A stretch of 64,000 nt of DNA from Veillonella parvula (GCF_902810435.1 NZ_LR778174.1:1041501-1105500); one strand, 5' to 3'. Shown: positions 21,830 to 29,747, counted from the first letter of the stretch. The notes: generated by a model not told the origin, from the sequence alone. Numbers and translations are program-made.

Positions 21830-22283
21830 AAGCGAAAAATTAACACAATTTGTCATCGTTATCTGTATTGCTGCTATCATCACTGCAGTAGGTAATGTAA
21901 TGGATGGGAAACATCTATTTAGCGATAGTTTAGTTGGCGTAGCTATCTTGGCAGCCCTTGCTACAATTGGCGCTTTGATCTCTAACTTGCCATATGCTAA
22001 TAAATTACCTATGGTGTTTTGGGTATCTTTAGTTGGTGTTATCGCATCCTTACCAGGTACGCCTGGCCAAGAATGGATTATTGCTAAAACTAGCCAAGTT
22101 ACATTCCTTGCAACGACAACTCCTGTACTTGCTTATGCAGGTTTATCCTTAGGTAAAGACCTTGGTGCATTCCGTCGCTTATCTTGGCGCATTATTCCTG
22201 TTGCACTAGCTGTAACAGCAGGTACTTTCATCTGTGCAACAGCATTAGCACAATTAGTACTTCATTTAGAAGGTTTAATTTAA
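21822..22283 (+). CDS. Small integral membrane protein, partner of DUF3100
   Basis: A 153-residue protein with about five hydrophobic segments (TQFVIVICIAAIITAVG, SLVGVAILAALATIGALI, MVFWVSLVGVIASLP, TPVLAYAGLSL, IIPVALAVTAGTFICATAL). I know no named function. Its start overlaps the end of the DUF3100 gene by eight bases, behind GGAGGTAG, which implies tight cotranslation and probably a two-subunit membrane complex. The alternating helices and size pattern (long plus short membrane subunit) recall two-component permeases such as LrgAB or DUF340-type pairs, but I see no direct homology. Confidence 0.75.
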   Translation: MSKSEKLTQFVIVICIAAIITAVGNVMDGKHLFSDSLVGVAILAALATIGALISNLPYANKLPMVFWVSLVGVIASLPGTPGQEWIIAKTSQVTFLATTTPVLAYAGLSLGKDLGAFRRLSWRIIPVALAVTAGTFICATALAQLVLHLEGLI

Positions 22284-22372
22284 TACTAAATCATAATGAT
22301 AGATGTCTAAACTATGTTAAGATATAATTATAGATTTATATTTCAGAAGATATCTATACATCATGATGACAT

Positions 22373-22403
22373 AATCGACCGTATTTTTATACGGTCGATT
22401 TTA
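22373..22403 (+). terminator. Terminator-like hairpin just before the M20 gene
   Basis: Perfect 11-pair stem AATCGACCGTA / TACGGTCGATT with a six-base loop, followed by TTTATAAAGG. It ends only 13 bases before the amidohydrolase start and so lies in its leader. It may end the membrane-gene transcript or act as an attenuator. Confidence 0.6.
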
Positions 22404-22416
22404 TAAAGGAGATATT

Positions 22417-23736
22417 ATGAGCCGTATGACAAAGGAAGAAGTAAAACAACGTGTTTGTAAAGCTATTGTTGATGCACAACCACGTTTACGAGAATTTGCA
22501 GAATCTATTATGGATGAACCTGAGTTGGGTTTTAAAGAGGTAAAAACCTCTAAAAAGGTTCAGGCTATGTTTGATGAACTTGGCATTTCTTATACTATAG
22601 GTCATGCACTGACAGGTGTAAAGGGTAGAATGAAAGGCCGAGATAGTAAATATACGGTTGCCATGGTTGGGGAATTAGATGCCATTCTCTGTCCTCGCCA
22701 TCCTCGTGCCGATGATTTAACAGGGGCTGCTCATTGCTGTGGTCATAATGTACAAATTGCGAATATGTTTGCTGTCGCTATGGGTTTACAAGCTGTGATG
22801 GACGAATTAGCTGGCGATGTTGTATTATTTGCTGTTCCGGCAGAGGAAATGATTGAAATTGATTACCGCAATAAATTGCGTGAGCAAGGTAAGCTTAAGT
22901 ATATGGGTGGTAAGCAACAGCTCATCTATGAAGGAGCTTTCGACGATATTGATATGGCTATGCAAATGCATGTGGAGACAGCCAAAACACCTGCTGGTGA
23001 AATGGGGCTTGGTAGTACCTCTAATGGTTTCGTATCTAAACTGATTGAATATCACGGTAAGGTAGCCCATGCAGCACAAGCACCTCATGAAGGCATCAAT
23101 GCTCTTAATGCTGCTTTGATGGGGGTTATGGGGGTTAACTCCATTCGTGAAACTTTCAAAGAAAGCGATTATTTCAGATTCCACCCAATCATTAATCAAG
23201 GTGGTACATTGGTAAATTGTGTGCCTGATTATGTTCAAGTTGAAAGTTACGTGCGTGCCTCTAATATTGAAGCTATTGTAGATGGCAATCATCGTGTAAA
23301 CCGGGCCTTAAAAGCCGGTGGCGATGCAGTAGGAGCCACATGTGTTATCCATGACCTACCTGGTTATTTACCGATGCGTAATGATGAACGTATGAATGCT
23401 CTATTACGAGAAAATTCAAATCCTATCTTTGGTGAAGCCAATGTATACCAAGGCCCACATATAACAGCTAGTACAGACATGGGGGACGTATCTCACTTGA
23501 TGCCGGTCATCCATCCATGGGTTGGTTGTATCAGTGGTGTACTACACAGTGCAGAATATGAAATCTCTGTACCTGATGTAGCGTACATTAAAACAGCACA
23601 AGCCTTGGCTATGACTATTGTAGACTTACTATACGATGATGCAGCGGGCGCTAAAGATGTATTAGACAACTTTACACCAGCATTAAATAAAGAAAGCTAT
23701 ATTGAACTCTTAGATCGTATTGCTAAGGGTGAATAA
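22417..23736 (+). CDS. M20 family amidohydrolase/peptidase
   Basis: A 439-residue metal-dependent hydrolase of the M20 group that includes aminoacylases, AbgB and N-acyl amino acid amidohydrolases. Visible metal-site elements are GELDAI, AAHCCGHNVQIAN (HxCGH type), the acid/base PAEEM and MQMHVETA, and a C-terminal histidine region. The insert dimerisation domain lies at about 205-320 (KLIEYHGKVAHAAQAPHEGINAL). There is no signal peptide, so it acts in the cytoplasm. The exact amide substrate is not predictable; imported N-acyl amino acids or p-aminobenzoyl-glutamate-like conjugates are plausible. It stands downstream of the DUF3100 pair. AAAGGAG precedes the start. Confidence 0.87.
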   Translation: MSRMTKEEVKQRVCKAIVDAQPRLREFAESIMDEPELGFKEVKTSKKVQAMFDELGISYTIGHALTGVKGRMKGRDSKYTVAMVGELDAILCPRHPRADDLTGAAHCCGHNVQIANMFAVAMGLQAVMDELAGDVVLFAVPAEEMIEIDYRNKLREQGKLKYMGGKQQLIYEGAFDDIDMAMQMHVETAKTPAGEMGLGSTSNGFVSKLIEYHGKVAHAAQAPHEGINALNAALMGVMGVNSIRETFKESDYFRFHPIINQGGTLVNCVPDYVQVESYVRASNIEAIVDGNHRVNRALKAGGDAVGATCVIHDLPGYLPMRNDERMNALLRENSNPIFGEANVYQGPHITASTDMGDVSHLMPVIHPWVGCISGVLHSAEYEISVPDVAYIKTAQALAMTIVDLLYDDAAGAKDVLDNFTPALNKESYIELLDRIAKGE

Positions 23737-23738
23737 AA

Positions 23739-23791
23739 TAAACCACCTATTGAAGATAAATTGATTATCTTTGGTAGGTGGTTTACAATTT
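23739..23791 (+). terminator. Terminator after M20 gene
   Basis: Branched hairpin: outer stem AAACCACCTA / TAGGTGGTTT and inner stem AAGATA / TATCTT, followed by a short T-containing tail. Confidence 0.7.
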
Positions 23792-23907
23792 TATTAAATG
23801 ATTTCAAAAAAATTTACTAATTGTTGATTAATAGAAAGTATATCTTTATCTTTTATTGTAATCATATGTTTTAGTATTATTGGAATAGTTCTTTTTTATT
23901 ATAAGTA

Positions 23908-24096
23908 ATGAAGAAAGTGAATATTATAAAACGATTATTTTTCTATGCATTTGCATTATTTTCATTGACTTCAATTATATATGGAATGGCTTATGATTAT
24001 ATGATTGGTGCCGAAATCCACTATGATTTCTATGGAGCATTCTTTGTTTGTTGGTTAATATTCTTTGGTATCTTGAAAGCAATTTGGAACTTATAA
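23908..24096 (+). CDS. Small membrane protein, paralogue A (62 residues)
   Basis: An unrecognised small hydrophobic protein with two membrane helices (about 9-28 and 43-60). The C-terminal half shares a pattern with the next gene: YDY..G, YG..FV.WLI.F..LK....L, about 16 identical positions over 34. The two are therefore tandem paralogues. There is no clear Shine-Dalgarno site; the ATG overlaps the stop of a short hydrophobic open frame (TAATG), so translation could be coupled or weak. The very AT-rich composition differs from the flanking house-keeping genes. Confidence 0.55.
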   Translation: MKKVNIIKRLFFYAFALFSLTSIIYGMAYDYMIGAEIHYDFYGAFFVCWLIFFGILKAIWNL

Positions 24097-24130
24097 ATAG
24101 CCTGACTTCAAATATATGAGGTTTTATTAA

Positions 24131-24301
24131 ATGATGCAACTAGCGTTTAATATGATTCTTTTGATTTTATTATTCTCTATTATGGGAAAAATAATATATG
24201 ACTATCTCAAAGGTCGTAAGCTAAAATGTGCATATTATGGTATTACTTTCGTAATCTGGCTTATTATTTTTGCTTTACTAAAATTAGTTTTTGAGCTGTA
24301 A
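24131..24301 (+). CDS. Small membrane protein, paralogue B (56 residues)
   Basis: A short gene starting ATG at 24131 and ending with TAA at 24299-24301. The product begins MMQLAFNMILLILLFSIMG and ends ITFVIWLIIFALLKLVFEL, giving two membrane helices linked by a basic loop (YLKGRKLK). A GAGG site sits nine bases before the start. The C-terminal half aligns without gaps to the 62-residue protein just upstream, which supports it being a real gene. Function is unknown; small two-helix proteins in tandem are often toxins, immunity proteins or transporter regulators. Confidence 0.6.
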   Translation: MMQLAFNMILLILLFSIMGKIIYDYLKGRKLKCAYYGITFVIWLIIFALLKLVFEL

Positions 24302-24376
24302 AAAAGTTCTCTTTACTCAAAGTGAATGTTTATGATATACCTTTCGTATTTATATCTGAGGAATTAAGGAGGTTTT

Positions 24377-24835
24377 ATGCCCTTTAGAAAGCTTATAAGG
24401 ATAACTTGTATAGTAGTTTTATCGTTACTAGTAATTATTCTACTTTTTATTGGAATTAGAATATACGAATATCAAATATTTATAAACTCTCTTGTAGATT
24501 ATGGGAAACAAATAGGGCTTAATAAAAATATGACTGGTTTTGCTACCGATTTTCCATATATATATTCTAATGGTGATTTTGGAATAGTTGTTGTTGACGT
24601 ATTACCCTATGGTACAGTACGTATCATTCCAAACTATAAAGGCTTTAGCAAAACTTTTATGTCTCCAGAAGATGGTAATTTAGAGTCTCTGCAAAGAGCA
24701 TATGGTGATAAACTTATAATTTTAGATAGTATTGATCAATTTTCAGAGGATGAAATAAAGATTATAAATGAGATAACTAGTAAGGACTCAAAACCACGAT
24801 ATGATAGGGATACTTGGGTTACTAGATCATTCTAA
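24377..24835 (+). CDS. Hypothetical membrane-anchored protein
   Basis: A 152-residue protein with one N-terminal membrane helix (about residues 9-30) after the basic MPFRKLIR, and an extra-cytoplasmic domain of about 115 residues with beta-rich segments (DFGIVVVDVLPYGTVRIIP). There is no lipobox cysteine, so it is probably an inner-membrane-anchored periplasmic protein. I do not recognise the family. An AAGGAGG site is well placed before the ATG. It lies in the AT-rich run of orphan genes between the M20 gene and glyQS. Confidence 0.65.
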   Translation: MPFRKLIRITCIVVLSLLVIILLFIGIRIYEYQIFINSLVDYGKQIGLNKNMTGFATDFPYIYSNGDFGIVVVDVLPYGTVRIIPNYKGFSKTFMSPEDGNLESLQRAYGDKLIILDSIDQFSEDEIKIINEITSKDSKPRYDRDTWVTRSF

Positions 24836-25020
24836 TTTATGGAACGTAAACTTTATAAATAAGTTTTGTAACTAAGTATTTTATCTGAGTTTAATTATTT
24901 TAAATTATATCTAGGATTAACCTAATAATTTATATAACTTACTTTTACAAAAATCATTTAATATAGAATAAATCAAGAGAATCGGTAAGTATATTCTTAA
25001 ATAAATTTGGAGAATAAATC

Positions 25021-25371
25021 ATGTTTGAGATATTAACAATTTTAAGTTTATTATAATTGTCATATCGTATTAGATTCTTTTATAAAGAGGGGAATTATAA
25101 TCAGGTAAAAAGTTTTGTTTCTATATTAATTTTCATAATAACAGTTTTGGTTTTGAAACAATTATATGATTACAAATTTATTACTTTTGAAACATATTAT
25201 ATTATTTCGATTGTAATCGGATTAATTTTTTATTTATTACTAATGGGGAGTATTGTATATAAATATAGAAGTGCGGATGATCAAAAAGAAAGAACGTGTT
25301 TAGTTAAGGCTTTTTTATTAGGATGTCTGCCAATTCTAATTTGGAGATTAATCATCTTTCTTATTTTTTAA
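25021..25371 (+). pseudogene. Small membrane protein gene interrupted by an in-frame stop
   Basis: The well-placed ATG at 25021 (GGAG site upstream) reads MFEILTILSLL and then meets TAA at 25054-25056. The same frame continues without another stop for 104 codons from a TTG at 25057 to 25371, giving three membrane helices (about 21-38, 46-68 and 85-104 of the downstream part). The TTG has no ribosome site of its own. The simplest reading is a gene of about 115 codons with a nonsense mutation at codon 12, although restart at the TTG directly after the stop is possible. No family is recognised. Confidence 0.6.
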
Positions 25372-25454
25372 TATAGATAGTAAATTTAGTATATAAGTCT
25401 TGTAAAAAAATATTCTGGAATATGAATAAGTAAAAATGAGGGGGAATAGAATTA

Positions 25455-25784
25455 ATGAAATTAATATATTATTTTGCTACTATATCCTTGTTTTTAGCAT
25501 TTGCCTATAGCCTAATTCAATATATCCGAAAATCTACTGAGGACATAAATGAAAAATATAGCCTAATTAGTTTAGGAATATTTTTAGTTGTATTTTTTGG
25601 GGATTTTAAGTTCTTAGATGCTATAAATAAACAATTTAAATATCTAGTTGAGTTTTTACTGTTATCATTTAGTACTTACCTATTTTCACTAATATTTAAA
25701 AATAGTAATAATAAATGGATTTACTATTTATTTTCTTTCTTTACTGTCTTACTATTTTTAATGGCAATCTTATTCTCTATATAA
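25455..25784 (+). CDS. Hypothetical four-helix membrane protein
   Basis: A 109-residue, very hydrophobic protein with four predicted membrane segments (about 3-22, 36-55, 63-84, 88-108). A GAGGGGGAAT site lies before the ATG. I do not recognise it. It is the last of the AT-rich orphan genes in this patch. Because T-rich DNA encodes hydrophobic residues by default, composition alone is weak evidence; the clear ribosome site and uninterrupted frame support a gene. Confidence 0.55.
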   Translation: MKLIYYFATISLFLAFAYSLIQYIRKSTEDINEKYSLISLGIFLVVFFGDFKFLDAINKQFKYLVEFLLLSFSTYLFSLIFKNSNNKWIYYLFSFFTVLLFLMAILFSI

Positions 25785-25896
25785 TTTCATACTAATTAAA
25801 GTGAAGTTATATATTTAGTTAGATAGATATTGGGATTAGTTTATTTATTAACATAATTTTTTGGGAAATGTGCTTTTACGTGTTATTAATAATAGT
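25785..25896. other. AT-rich spacer before the T-box promoter
   Basis: No open frame with a ribosome site, hairpin or recognisable element was seen in these bases. Confidence 0.5.
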
Positions 25897-25926
25897 TTGA
25901 CATTCATCCCTCCGTATTGCTACAAT
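25897..25926 (+). promoter_or_regulatory. Promoter for the glyQS T-box leader
   Basis: Consensus TTGACA, an 18-base spacer, then TACAAT. A second TATAAT at 25933-25938 is an alternative -10 without a good -35. Confidence 0.55.
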
Positions 25927-25942
25927 ATTGTGTATAATATAT

Positions 25943-26145
25943 GCGATGAAGCAGAGTAGTAAACCTTTCTAGCGAGTGAGGATGGTGTAAGCTCACATTT
26001 GGTTGAAGGCGCTGTAGAGCATTGGCAGGAACGCAGGTATCTGTTAGTAAAGGCCAACATAGAAAAAAGAGGGCGCAAGCCAAATAGGGTGGAACCGCGG
26101 GTATACTCGTCCCTGTAACGTTTTTCGTTACAGGGACTTTTTTGT
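25943..26145 (+). ncRNA. T-box riboswitch (glycine), glyQS leader
   Basis: A leader of about 200 bases that senses uncharged tRNA(Gly). The T-box core TGGAACCGCGG lies at 26090-26100 after the usual purine-rich region. It is followed by a terminator with stem TCCCTGTAACG / CGTTACAGGGA (26110-26136) and a T-run. A GGC triplet at 26008-26010, in GAAGGCGC on the 3' side of stem I, is the likely glycine specifier. Uncharged tRNA would stabilise the antiterminator and switch on the two glycyl-tRNA synthetase genes directly downstream. Confidence 0.92.
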
Positions 26146-26195
26146 TTGTAACGAAATGGTTGATTTTATGTCGGTTGTGTAAAGTGGAGGCAGCA

Positions 26196-27071
26196 ATGAC
26201 ATTTCAAGAGATTATTTTAAATCTACAAAAATTCTGGAGCGATCAAGGTTGTATCGTTCAAAATCCATATGACATTGAAAAGGGCGCAGGTACAATGAAC
26301 CCTGCTACATTCTTACACGCTATTGGTCCTGAACCATGGGCTGTATGTTATGTAGAGCCTTCTCGTCGTCCAGCAGACGGTCGTTATGGTGATAACCCTA
26401 ATCGTTTGTTCCAACATCATCAATTCCAAGTTATCGTGAAACCATCTCCAGATAATATCCAAGAATTGTACTTACAATCCTTGGCAACTCTTGGTATTCA
26501 TGCTGAAGATCACGATATCCGTTTCGTAGAGGATAACTGGGAATCTCCAACATTGGGCGCTTGGGGCCTTGGTTGGGAAGTATGGCTCGATGGTATGGAA
26601 GTAACTCAGTTCACATATTTCCAACAAGTTGGTTCCATTGACTGTAAACCGGTTTCTGTAGAAATTACATACGGTCTAGAACGTTTGGCTATGTACATTC
26701 AAGGCGTAGAAAACGTATATGACCTTAAATGGAATGAAAATGTTACATATGGTGACGTTTGGCATGCTAATGAAGTTGAACAATCCGTATATAACTTTGA
26801 ATTAGCAGATACAGATATGCTTTTCAAATTGTTTGATATGTACGAAGCAGAAGCAAAACGTGTTTGTGCAGCTGGTTATGTATTACCAGCTTATGACTAT
26901 GTATTGAAATGCTCCCACACATTCAACTTGCTTGATTCCCGTGGCGCTATTTCTATCAGCGAACGTACTGCTTTCATCGGTCGCGTACGTGCCTTAGCTC
27001 GTATTTGTGCACAACAATACCTTGCTAAACGCGAAGAATTAGGTTTCCCACTTTTGAAAGGAGATAAATAA
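26196..27071 (+). CDS. glyQ: Glycyl-tRNA synthetase alpha subunit
   Basis: A 291-residue class II aminoacyl-tRNA synthetase catalytic subunit that charges tRNA(Gly) as an alpha2-beta2 enzyme. The start [19 protein letters not shown], the [15 protein letters not shown] motif and the [17 protein letters not shown] motif 2 are near-invariant in GlyQ. A frame extension to 26142 would run into the T-box terminator; the ATG at 26196 has GGAGG five bases upstream. It is cotranscribed with glyS, one base downstream, under T-box control. Confidence 0.98.
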   Translation: MTFQEIILNLQKFWSDQGCIVQNPYDIEKGAGTMNPATFLHAIGPEPWAVCYVEPSRRPADGRYGDNPNRLFQHHQFQVIVKPSPDNIQELYLQSLATLGIHAEDHDIRFVEDNWESPTLGAWGLGWEVWLDGMEVTQFTYFQQVGSIDCKPVSVEITYGLERLAMYIQGVENVYDLKWNENVTYGDVWHANEVEQSVYNFELADTDMLFKLFDMYEAEAKRVCAAGYVLPAYDYVLKCSHTFNLLDSRGAISISERTAFIGRVRALARICAQQYLAKREELGFPLLKGDK

Positions 27072-27072
27072 G

Positions 27073-29124
27073 ATGGCAAAGGATTTATTATTTGAAATCG
27101 GTGCAGAAGAAATTCCTGCCGGCTTTATGCCCAATATCTTAGGTCAATTGAAACAATTGGCTGAAACAAAATTAAATGATGCCCATCTTCCTTTTGAAAG
27201 CATCGCAACATACGGTACACCACGTCGTTTGGCTCTTATTGTGAAAGGTCTTGCTGACACATCTGCGGAAATCAGTGAACGTCATAAAGGTCCTTCTGCA
27301 TCCATCGCATATGATGCTGACGGTAATGCAACAAAAGCAGCTATCGGTTTTGCTCGTGGTAAAGGTCTTGATGTAGCGGATCTCGTTGTAGAAGACGGCT
27401 ATATTTACGCTGAAACTAAAACTGCAGGCGTACCAGCAAAAGATATCGTCACAGATATGTTACCTCAATTGATTACAGGTCTTAACTTTCCTAAATCTAT
27501 GCATTGGGGTAATTTAGATGCTAAATTCGTACGTCCTGTACGTTGGCTTGTAGCTTTACTTGATGAAGAAGTAATTCCTGTAGAATTTGCTACTGTTAAA
27601 TCTGGTAATGTAACACGTGGTCATCGATTCTTAGGGGCTGATGAAATCACTATCAAAAATGCAGCATCCTATGTAGACACATTAAAAGAAAACTTTGTTA
27701 TGGTTGATCAAGACGCACGTCGTGAATTGATTTCCAAACAATTACATAACATTGCAGCTTCTAAAAATGCATCTATCGTTTGGGATGATGATTTGTTAGA
27801 AGAAATCAACTATCTTGTTGAATGGCCTACAGCATTGTGTGGTGGCTTTGAAGAGTCCTACTTGGCACTTCCAGATGCAGCTATCATTACACCTATGAAA
27901 GACCATCAACGTTACTTCCCATTAGTTGACCAAGACGGCAAATTGTTGCCAATGTTCTTAACAGTTCGTAACGGCTCCGATCATTCTATCGAAGTAGTTC
28001 AAGCTGGTAATGAACGTGTATTGCGCGCTCGTCTTGATGATGCTAAATTCTTCTTCAATGAAGACCGCAAGAAACCTCTTATTGACCGTCAAGATGGTTT
28101 GACTAAAATCGTATTCCAAGAAGGTCTTGGTAACTTAGCAGATAAAACTGAACGTTTACTTAAATTGGGCCGTGTATTTGGTGAAGAATGTGGTTTACAC
28201 GAAGATGCAGCTGTTGTGTTAGAACGTGCTACAGAGCTTGCTAAAACTGATCTTACAACTGGTATGGTTACAGAATTCACTGAATTACAAGGTGTAATGG
28301 GTAAAGAGTACGCTTTACTTGATGGTGAGTCCGAAGAAGTGGCAGAAGCTATTTTCGAACAATATTTACCACGTTTTGCAGGCGATGTATTGCCTCAAAC
28401 TGAAGCAGGTAAAGTATTGTCCATCATCGATAAAGTAGATAACATCGTTGCCACTTTCAGCCGTGGCCTAATTCCTACAGGCTCTCAAGATCCATATGCA
28501 TTGCGCCGTCAAACAATTGGTATTTTGAACATCTTGCTTGGTAGCGAATGGAATATCAGCTTACGTCCAATCTTCAAAGCATCTATGGAATTTCTTAATG
28601 TACCAACTGAAAAACAAGACGAATTGCTTGGCCAAGTAGAAGAGTTCTTCACACTTCGTTTGAAAAATATCTTCCTTGATCGCGAAGTTCCTCATCATGT
28701 AATCGACTTATTGTTATCTAACAACGAATTGTCCGTTGCTGATGCTGAAGGTCTTGTAAATGCATTGTTAGCTAACCGCATCGATGAAAACGTTGAACTT
28801 GTTCAAGCCTATACTCGTATGTACAATCTTGTAAAAGATGTGGAATATACTGGTGTTAATAGCGATTTATTGAAAGAAGATGCTGAAAAAGAATTGTTCG
28901 AAGCTGCTTCTAAAGCATCTGAAGCAAGTAGTGCTGCTTGGGAAGCAGGCGATTATGATGCAGTCGTGGCAGTTCCAGCTACTTTAGTTCCAGCCATCAA
29001 CAAATTCTTTGAAGATGTAATGGTTATGGATAAAGATGAAGCTATTAAAGCTAACCGTTTACAACTCGTTCGTTTAGCATACAGTGTAATGGCTATTATT
29101 GGCGATATTAGCGCATTAAAATAA
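27073..29124 (+). CDS. glyS: Glycyl-tRNA synthetase beta subunit
   Basis: A 683-residue subunit that recognises tRNA(Gly) and supports the alpha catalytic dimer. The N terminus LLFEIGAEEIPAGFM, the FPKSMHWG motif and RPVRWLVALLD are characteristic. An HD-like region lies in the middle, and the C-terminal anticodon-binding part is DALR-like (SQDPYALRRQTIGIL and following). Length is normal for GlyS. AAAGGAG lies ten bases before the ATG, inside the end of glyQ. Confidence 0.97.
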   Translation: MAKDLLFEIGAEEIPAGFMPNILGQLKQLAETKLNDAHLPFESIATYGTPRRLALIVKGLADTSAEISERHKGPSASIAYDADGNATKAAIGFARGKGLDVADLVVEDGYIYAETKTAGVPAKDIVTDMLPQLITGLNFPKSMHWGNLDAKFVRPVRWLVALLDEEVIPVEFATVKSGNVTRGHRFLGADEITIKNAASYVDTLKENFVMVDQDARRELISKQLHNIAASKNASIVWDDDLLEEINYLVEWPTALCGGFEESYLALPDAAIITPMKDHQRYFPLVDQDGKLLPMFLTVRNGSDHSIEVVQAGNERVLRARLDDAKFFFNEDRKKPLIDRQDGLTKIVFQEGLGNLADKTERLLKLGRVFGEECGLHEDAAVVLERATELAKTDLTTGMVTEFTELQGVMGKEYALLDGESEEVAEAIFEQYLPRFAGDVLPQTEAGKVLSIIDKVDNIVATFSRGLIPTGSQDPYALRRQTIGILNILLGSEWNISLRPIFKASMEFLNVPTEKQDELLGQVEEFFTLRLKNIFLDREVPHHVIDLLLSNNELSVADAEGLVNALLANRIDENVELVQAYTRMYNLVKDVEYTGVNSDLLKEDAEKELFEAASKASEASSAAWEAGDYDAVVAVPATLVPAINKFFEDVMVMDKDEAIKANRLQLVRLAYSVMAIIGDISALK

Positions 29125-29167
29125 CATATTTCAGTAAAACTTAAAAATTTTACAATGATATACAAGA

Positions 29168-29196
29168 GAAGAGGTACCGTGTGTACCTCTTTTTTG
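29168..29196 (+). terminator. Intrinsic terminator after glyS
   Basis: Stem GAGGTAC / GTACCTC, loop CGTGT, followed by TTTTTTGCTTTT. Confidence 0.8.
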
Positions 29197-29231
29197 CTTT
29201 TACGAAGAATATGCAAATTTTATGCAGGATT

Positions 29232-29260
29232 TTTAGAGACTATGGCGAATACTTTATAAT
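29232..29260 (+). promoter_or_regulatory. Promoter for MarR-like gene
   Basis: TTTAGA, a 17-base spacer and consensus TATAAT, 24 bases before the gene's start. Confidence 0.5.
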
Positions 29261-29274
29261 ATACAAAGTTGTAT
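29261..29274. promoter_or_regulatory. Candidate operator, perfect palindrome
   Basis: ATACAA-AG-TTGTAT is a perfect inverted repeat placed directly after the -10 box of the MarR-like gene, covering the start of transcription. This is where an autorepressor of this family usually binds. Confidence 0.5.
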
Positions 29275-29284
29275 GAGGAGATAG

Positions 29285-29677
29285 ATGATTATGAATCATG
29301 ATGAATTATATAAAGCCTTATGTAAGGTGCCAAGCGGCAAAGAAAAGTCTCGTGATAGAATTATTATTGAATTATATATGCGTTCCCAAGGAGCATCACA
29401 GAAGCAGTTAGTAGATGCTCTAAATATGCGTCCTGCTACTGTGTCGGAGCAGACAGATATTCTCATTGAATTGGGATATGTTACAAAACATATTGATTAT
29501 ATGGATAAACGTATATCTGTAGTTACTTTAACAGATGAGGGGAAACGGTTAGGCAAAACTCTTTTACATACATATAACGAATTTCTTAATGTAATGTTCT
29601 CTGATTTATCGGATGAAGAACAGGAGAATTTATACCGCTTATTAGGTAAGTTAAAACGACCAATTATACGTAAATAA
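29285..29677 (+). CDS. MarR-family-like transcriptional regulator
   Basis: A 130-residue winged-helix protein. The helix-turn-helix lies at about residues 37-60 (GASQKQLVDALNMRPATVSEQTDILIELGYV) and the wing at about 65-80 (DKRISVVTLTDEGKRLGKTL), with a C-terminal dimerisation helix. This is the MarR/PadR-like layout; the N-terminal helices are shorter than in classic MarR. A perfect palindrome lies at its transcription start, suggesting autorepression. No obvious target gene is adjacent: glyQS is upstream behind a terminator and rplS is downstream with its own promoter. The start could also be the ATG at 29291, ten bases from the GAGGAG site. Confidence 0.8.
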   Translation: MIMNHDELYKALCKVPSGKEKSRDRIIIELYMRSQGASQKQLVDALNMRPATVSEQTDILIELGYVTKHIDYMDKRISVVTLTDEGKRLGKTLLHTYNEFLNVMFSDLSDEEQENLYRLLGKLKRPIIRK

Positions 29678-29717
29678 TACGTAAATATTTGGATTATTAA
29701 AATAATATAGAAAATAC

Positions 29718-29747
29718 TTGCTAACAGTACGTGATTTATGATACTAT
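29718..29747 (+). promoter_or_regulatory. Promoter for rplS
   Basis: TTGCTA, 18-base spacer, TACTAT with upstream TGA (extended -10). Confidence 0.5.

Noticed and set aside
23825-23827. In-frame TGA as a selenocysteine codon
   Set aside because: No recognisable hairpin of the bacterial SECIS type follows the TGA, the frame lacks a ribosome site, and no selenoprotein family fits.
26142-26195. Longer glyQ start inside the T-box terminator region
   Set aside because: It begins in the terminator T-run, lacks a ribosome site, and adds residues unlike any GlyQ; the ATG at 26196 has GGAGG.
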